From: Brevibacterium casei CIP 102111
GTDB lineage: Bacteria > Actinomycetota > Actinomycetes > Actinomycetales > Brevibacteriaceae
Length of the DNA: 64,000 bases
Direction: 5' to 3'
Assembly: GCF_900169275.1 (NCBI RefSeq)
Contig: NZ_FXZC01000001.1
Coordinates: forward strand, 186,001-250,000
Part shown: in pieces, positions 61,262 through 64,000 of the stretch
How the letters are laid out: each line of letters starts with the position of its first letter
How positions within the stretch are numbered: position 1 is the first letter of the stretch
Notes under the pieces: generated by a model
Told to the model about the DNA's origin: nothing
What the model saw: the letters and a program-made list of their open reading frames with translations, nothing else
Database searches by the model: none
Position numbers and translations under genes: made by a program

Positions 61262-61344
61262 TGAGCAGCGACTGCGACCGCAACCCGGGTGAGCAGCGAC
61301 AGCGGCCGCAACCCGGGTGAGCAGCGACTGCGACCGCAACCAGG
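61261..61344 (+). repeat. Three 28-bp tandem repeats
   Basis: Units begin GTGAGCAGCGACTGCGACCG; unit 2 differs at two positions and unit 3 at one. They follow copy C directly and each contains its right end (GCGACCGCAACC), so they look like expansion of that end. There are no spacers between units, so it is not a CRISPR array. Confidence 0.85.
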
Positions 61345-61393
61345 TGGCTCGGCACCGAGCTGAGTCCGTGACGGCAGCCTGGGTGGCTGAGCC

Positions 61394-62794
61394 CTACTTC
61401 GTCGCGGTCCGCATCTCCGTCGGCCACTTCGCGCCGTTGGCCCAGTAGGCAGAGATCTCCGAGAGGTCGCGGCCCTTGGTCTCAGGAGCGAAGCGGAGGA
61501 CGAAGAGGAACGCGAGCACCGCGAGACCGCCGAAGACGAGGAAGACTCCCGCGCCGCCGATGAGCTCGAGGAGGCCGGGGAAGAACTGGGCGACGATCGC
61601 ATTGGCCACGAGGTCAGCGGTGAGCATGAGCGAGGCGCCCAGCGCCCGGTACTTCGCCGGGAACGTCTCACCCGCGTAGACCCAGACGAGGGAACCGAAG
61701 CCGAAGGTGTAGCCCATCGTGAAGGCGATGATGCCGATGACGCCGAAGACCGTGCCCCCGGTCGTGCTGCCGGCCTCGCCGCCGAGGCTGAAGACGAGGA
61801 CGAGGACGAGGGTCGAGACGATCATGATCCCGATGCCCGTGAGGAGGACGGGACGCCGCCCGAGGCGGTCGACGATGAACATCGAGACGATGACGGCGAT
61901 GAGCGCGAAGGTCTGGACGACGGCCGGCAGGCCGAGGAGCGCACCATAGCCGCTGAAACCCATCGACTCGAAGATCGAGGGGGCGTAGTAGATCGTCGCG
62001 TTGATGCCGGTGATCTGGATGAAGAAGCCGAGCCCGATGACGAAGAGCGTCGCCCTGAGCAGGTGGCCGCGGAACATGTCGACGAGCCGACCGCTCTCCT
62101 GGTTGAGCTCGTCGCGGATGAGGCCGAGGTCCCGGTCGACATCGCGATCGGGGTCGAATTCGCGGAGGGCGGCGGCCGCCTCGGCGTCGCGTCCCTTGAG
62201 CATGAGCCAGTGCGGCGTCTCACGGACGCGGAAGAGGAGGATGAGGACGATCGCGGCAGGCACGGCCGCGAGGCCGAGCATGAGCCGCCACGACTCGATG
62301 AGCGCGAGGCCCCAGCACACGAGGTAGCCGGCGATGATGCCGATGACCGTCGTCACCTGGTAGGCGACGAGGAGGCCGCCGCGGACCTTCGTCGGGGAGG
62401 ACTCGGCGATGAAGACGGGGACGACGGCCAGGGCGATGCCGATGGCCACGCCGAGGAAGAGCCGGGCGATGAGCAGCGAGAGGTAGCCGGGGGCGATGCC
62501 GGAGATGATCGAGAAGACGATGTAGCCGCCGGCGATGAGGAACATCGACTTCTTGCGCCCGATCGCGTTCGACAGCGGACCGCCGATGATCGCGCCGACG
62601 ATCTGCCCGATGACGACCGCGGTGGCGAGTCCGCCGAGCTCGGCCGTATTCAGCCCGAGATCGCCCTCGATGAAGAGGAGGGCGCCGGCGATGTTCGAGA
62701 TGTCGTACCCGTACGTGATGCCGAGGGCGACGGCGGCGAATGCGACGATGGTGACGAGCCGCGGTGCCTGCCGCAGGTCGGTGAGAAATGCCAC
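61394..62794 (-). CDS. MFS sugar porter
   Basis: The 466-residue, 12-TM protein has the sugar porter signatures GYDISNIAGAL in TM1, NAIGRKKS after TM2, the SP motif QITGINATIYYAPSIFESMGF in TM7, DRLGRRP, and the ending APETKGRDLSEI. It should import a hexose, inositol or similar sugar with protons. It diverges from the SIS and ROK genes across 116 bases, so it may supply the substrate handled by them. Confidence 0.93.
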   Translation of the reverse strand: MAFLTDLRQAPRLVTIVAFAAVALGITYGYDISNIAGALLFIEGDLGLNTAELGGLATAVVIGQIVGAIIGGPLSNAIGRKKSMFLIAGGYIVFSIISGIAPGYLSLLIARLFLGVAIGIALAVVPVFIAESSPTKVRGGLLVAYQVTTVIGIIAGYLVCWGLALIESWRLMLGLAAVPAAIVLILLFRVRETPHWLMLKGRDAEAAAALREFDPDRDVDRDLGLIRDELNQESGRLVDMFRGHLLRATLFVIGLGFFIQITGINATIYYAPSIFESMGFSGYGALLGLPAVVQTFALIAVIVSMFIVDRLGRRPVLLTGIGIMIVSTLVLVLVFSLGGEAGSTTGGTVFGVIGIIAFTMGYTFGFGSLVWVYAGETFPAKYRALGASLMLTADLVANAIVAQFFPGLLELIGGAGVFLVFGGLAVLAFLFVLRFAPETKGRDLSEISAYWANGAKWPTEMRTATK

Positions 62795-62872
62795 GTGACT
62801 GCTCCTTTGCGAGTTTTCCTTCTCTGACCGTACACGAAAACTACCCAGATGTCGCGTAATGTGTCATGATAG

Positions 62873-62887
62873 TGATTGATTGAATCA
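62873..62887. promoter_or_regulatory. Candidate operator between the sugar porter and SIS genes
   Basis: TGATT-GATTG-AATCA is a perfect 5-bp-arm dyad in an AT-rich patch of the divergent intergenic region, 24 bases before the SIS gene start. Placement suits a regulator shared by both directions; none is encoded in the window. Confidence 0.45.
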
Positions 62888-62910
62888 GAAAACGATCAAG
62901 GGAGTGCGCA

Positions 62911-63840
62911 ATGTCGATTGCCGGAGAATTCATGGCGGAGGAGCTCCGCAGTCAGCCGGAGACGTGGGAGCGCACGCTCTCCCTCTCCGTCCCCGAGGCC
63001 GCAGTGCCGGCGGACGGTGAGCGGGTCGCCGTCATCGGATGCGGATCGTCGTGGTTCGCCTCGCAGATCTACGCGAATCTCCGCGAGACCGCGGGGCAGG
63101 GCGAGACCGACGCCTTCACCGCGAGCGAGTACCCGTTCGACCGCAGCTACGACCGCGTCGTCGCGATCTCCCGCTCGGGGACGACGACGGAGGTCGTCGA
63201 TGCGCTCGAGCGCCTCCGCGGATCGGTTCCCGTCACCGCGATCGTCGGCGGCGCAGACTCCCCGATCGGTGAGCGCTCGAACGACGTCGTCGCCCTCGAC
63301 TTCGCCGATGAGCGCTCCGTCGTCCAGACCCGGTTCTGCACGTCGACGATCGCCCTCCTGCGCTCGTGGGCCGGCGGCGCCGAGGCGCTCGGCACTGCGG
63401 TCTCCGATGCGCGGGCCGTGCTCGAGGGGATCTCGGAGGACTTCACGGAGTTCGATCCCGCGATCCTCGACGACGCGCTCATCGATGCCGAGCAGTACAG
63501 CTTCCTCGGCATGGGCTGGACCTGGGGCCTGGCCAATGAGGCCGCACTCAAGCTGCGCGAGTCCGCGCAGACCTGGACCGAGTCGTACTCGTCGATGGAG
63601 TACCGCCACGGACCCATCGCGATCGCCGCACCCGGCCGCGTGACCTGGCAGTACGGCGAGGCACCGGACGGTCTCAAGGACCAGGTCGAGGCGACGGGCG
63701 CCCGCTTCGTCTCCTCCGACCGCGACCCGCTGGCCGAGCTCGCCCGCCTCCACGCGCTCGCCCTGACCAAGGCCAGGCGCCTCGGCGTCGACCCCGACCA
63801 CCCGCGCTCGCTCACCCGCTCGGTCATCCTCGACTCATGA
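62911..63840 (+). CDS. SIS-domain sugar isomerase/deglycase
   Basis: The 309-residue product has two SIS folds resembling the isomerase half of GlmS: AVIGCGSSWFASQIYANL, AISRSGTTTEVVDAL, and ALKLRESAQTWTESYSSMEYRHGP. Such stand-alone proteins are amino-sugar deaminases/isomerases (AgaS-like) or fructosamine-phosphate deglycases (FrlB-like). The stop overlaps a ROK gene (ATGA), suggesting sugar phosphorylation and isomerisation act together. The substrate is not deducible. Confidence 0.88.
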   Translation: MSIAGEFMAEELRSQPETWERTLSLSVPEAAVPADGERVAVIGCGSSWFASQIYANLRETAGQGETDAFTASEYPFDRSYDRVVAISRSGTTTEVVDALERLRGSVPVTAIVGGADSPIGERSNDVVALDFADERSVVQTRFCTSTIALLRSWAGGAEALGTAVSDARAVLEGISEDFTEFDPAILDDALIDAEQYSFLGMGWTWGLANEAALKLRESAQTWTESYSSMEYRHGPIAIAAPGRVTWQYGEAPDGLKDQVEATGARFVSSDRDPLAELARLHALALTKARRLGVDPDHPRSLTRSVILDS

Positions 63841-64000
63841 CCACGCGGGCCGAGATCCTCCGCGTCGCCGACGGCCGCAGCCTCGGACCCGGTCCGATCG
63901 CGCTCGCCGTCGACGTCGGCGGGACGGGGATGAAGGCGGCGCTCTTCGATGCCGACGGCCGCCTCGTCGAGGCGGTGACCGCTCCGACCCCGGAGTGCAC
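63837..64000 (+). CDS. ROK-family kinase or regulator, N-terminal part (cut by window end)
   Basis: The 54 visible residues contain the ROK phosphate-binding motif ALAVDVGGTGMKAALFDADGRLVE. There is no helix-turn-helix before it, so a sugar kinase is more likely than a NagC-type repressor. It overlaps the SIS gene by four bases. The rest lies beyond position 64000. Confidence 0.85.
   Translation, partial: MTTRAEILRVADGRSLGPGPIALAVDVGGTGMKAALFDADGRLVEAVTAPTPEC

Larger units (their letters stand above)
61065..61393. other. 329-base convergent intergenic region full of repeats
   Basis: It lies between the lipoprotein gene and the minus-strand sugar porter. It holds a duplicated 17-mer CCACGCGCGCTGGCCAC (61133-61149 and 61155-61171), repeat copy C (61176-61261) and three 28-bp tandem repeats (61261-61344). 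No gene is visible. Confidence 0.7.

Noticed and set aside
61261..61344. CRISPR array
   Set aside because: The 28-bp units are directly adjacent with no spacers, and there are no cas genes in the window.

Overview
The window is about 64 kb of high-GC actinobacterial chromosome. GC-rich, stop-poor reading frames, a mycothiol-dependent maleylpyruvate isomerase, an LPXTG surface protein, a WXG100-like trio and many leaderless-looking promoters all fit Actinomycetota. The mix of gentisate, branched-chain and hydroxy-acid catabolism suggests Micrococcales, possibly Brevibacterium (inference; no rRNA gene is present to settle it). I found no tRNA or rRNA gene, insertion sequence, prophage or CRISPR array.

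Layout. 0-4 kb: a MerR regulator, then a copper efflux operon on the minus strand (csoR, copZ, copA) with its operator inside the csoR promoter. 4-9 kb: a MOSC/flavin/[2Fe-2S] fusion oxidoreductase and a DcuS/DcuR-type two-component pair. 8.8-16.4 kb: a cell-wall and beta-lactam cluster made of a serine beta-lactamase-like protein coupled to a LysR regulator, a divergent operon with a MecA-N-like class B PBP, a class A PBP and a small membrane protein, and a lipoprotein class A beta-lactamase. 16.8-23.4 kb: an MHS transporter, then an aromatic-acid transporter diverging from an IclR regulator, followed by the gentisate operon (dioxygenase, fumarylpyruvate hydrolase, mycothiol-dependent isomerase). 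Two matching inverted repeats mark the likely IclR regulon. 23.5-27.7 kb: purB and an overlapping trio that looks ESX-associated. 28-31.6 kb: a branched-chain 2-oxoacid dehydrogenase operon without an E3 gene. 31.6-33.6 kb: two poorly known membrane proteins and two copies of an 89-bp palindromic repeat.

34-37.6 kb: zinc-independent ribosomal protein paralogues (L28, L33, S14) behind a long leader, an HU protein, and a CopD-CtaG fusion preceded by a tiny upstream reading frame. 37.9-45 kb: an MHS transporter, a 3-hydroxybutyrate-dehydrogenase-like SDR, a LysR gene, 3-hydroxyisobutyrate dehydrogenase, a YggS-type PLP protein and an NHLRC2-like thioredoxin/NHL protein. 45-49 kb: a second repeat family, a membrane-anchored protein, a degenerate ABC ATPase and an LPXTG protein. 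49.3-61 kb: dcd coupled to an unknown gene, then nine overlapping genes coding an Mrp Na+/H+ antiporter (A/B fused, C, D, E, F, G), a two-component system and a lipoprotein. 61-64 kb: more copies of the second repeat family, a sugar porter, and the start of an amino-sugar-type operon (SIS protein, ROK protein cut by the window end).

The items most worth following up are the two families of structured intergenic repeats, the Mrp-two-component-lipoprotein operon, the pseudo-ABC ATPase beside the LPXTG protein, the IclR motif pair, and the leaderless 9-codon frame before the CopD-CtaG gene.
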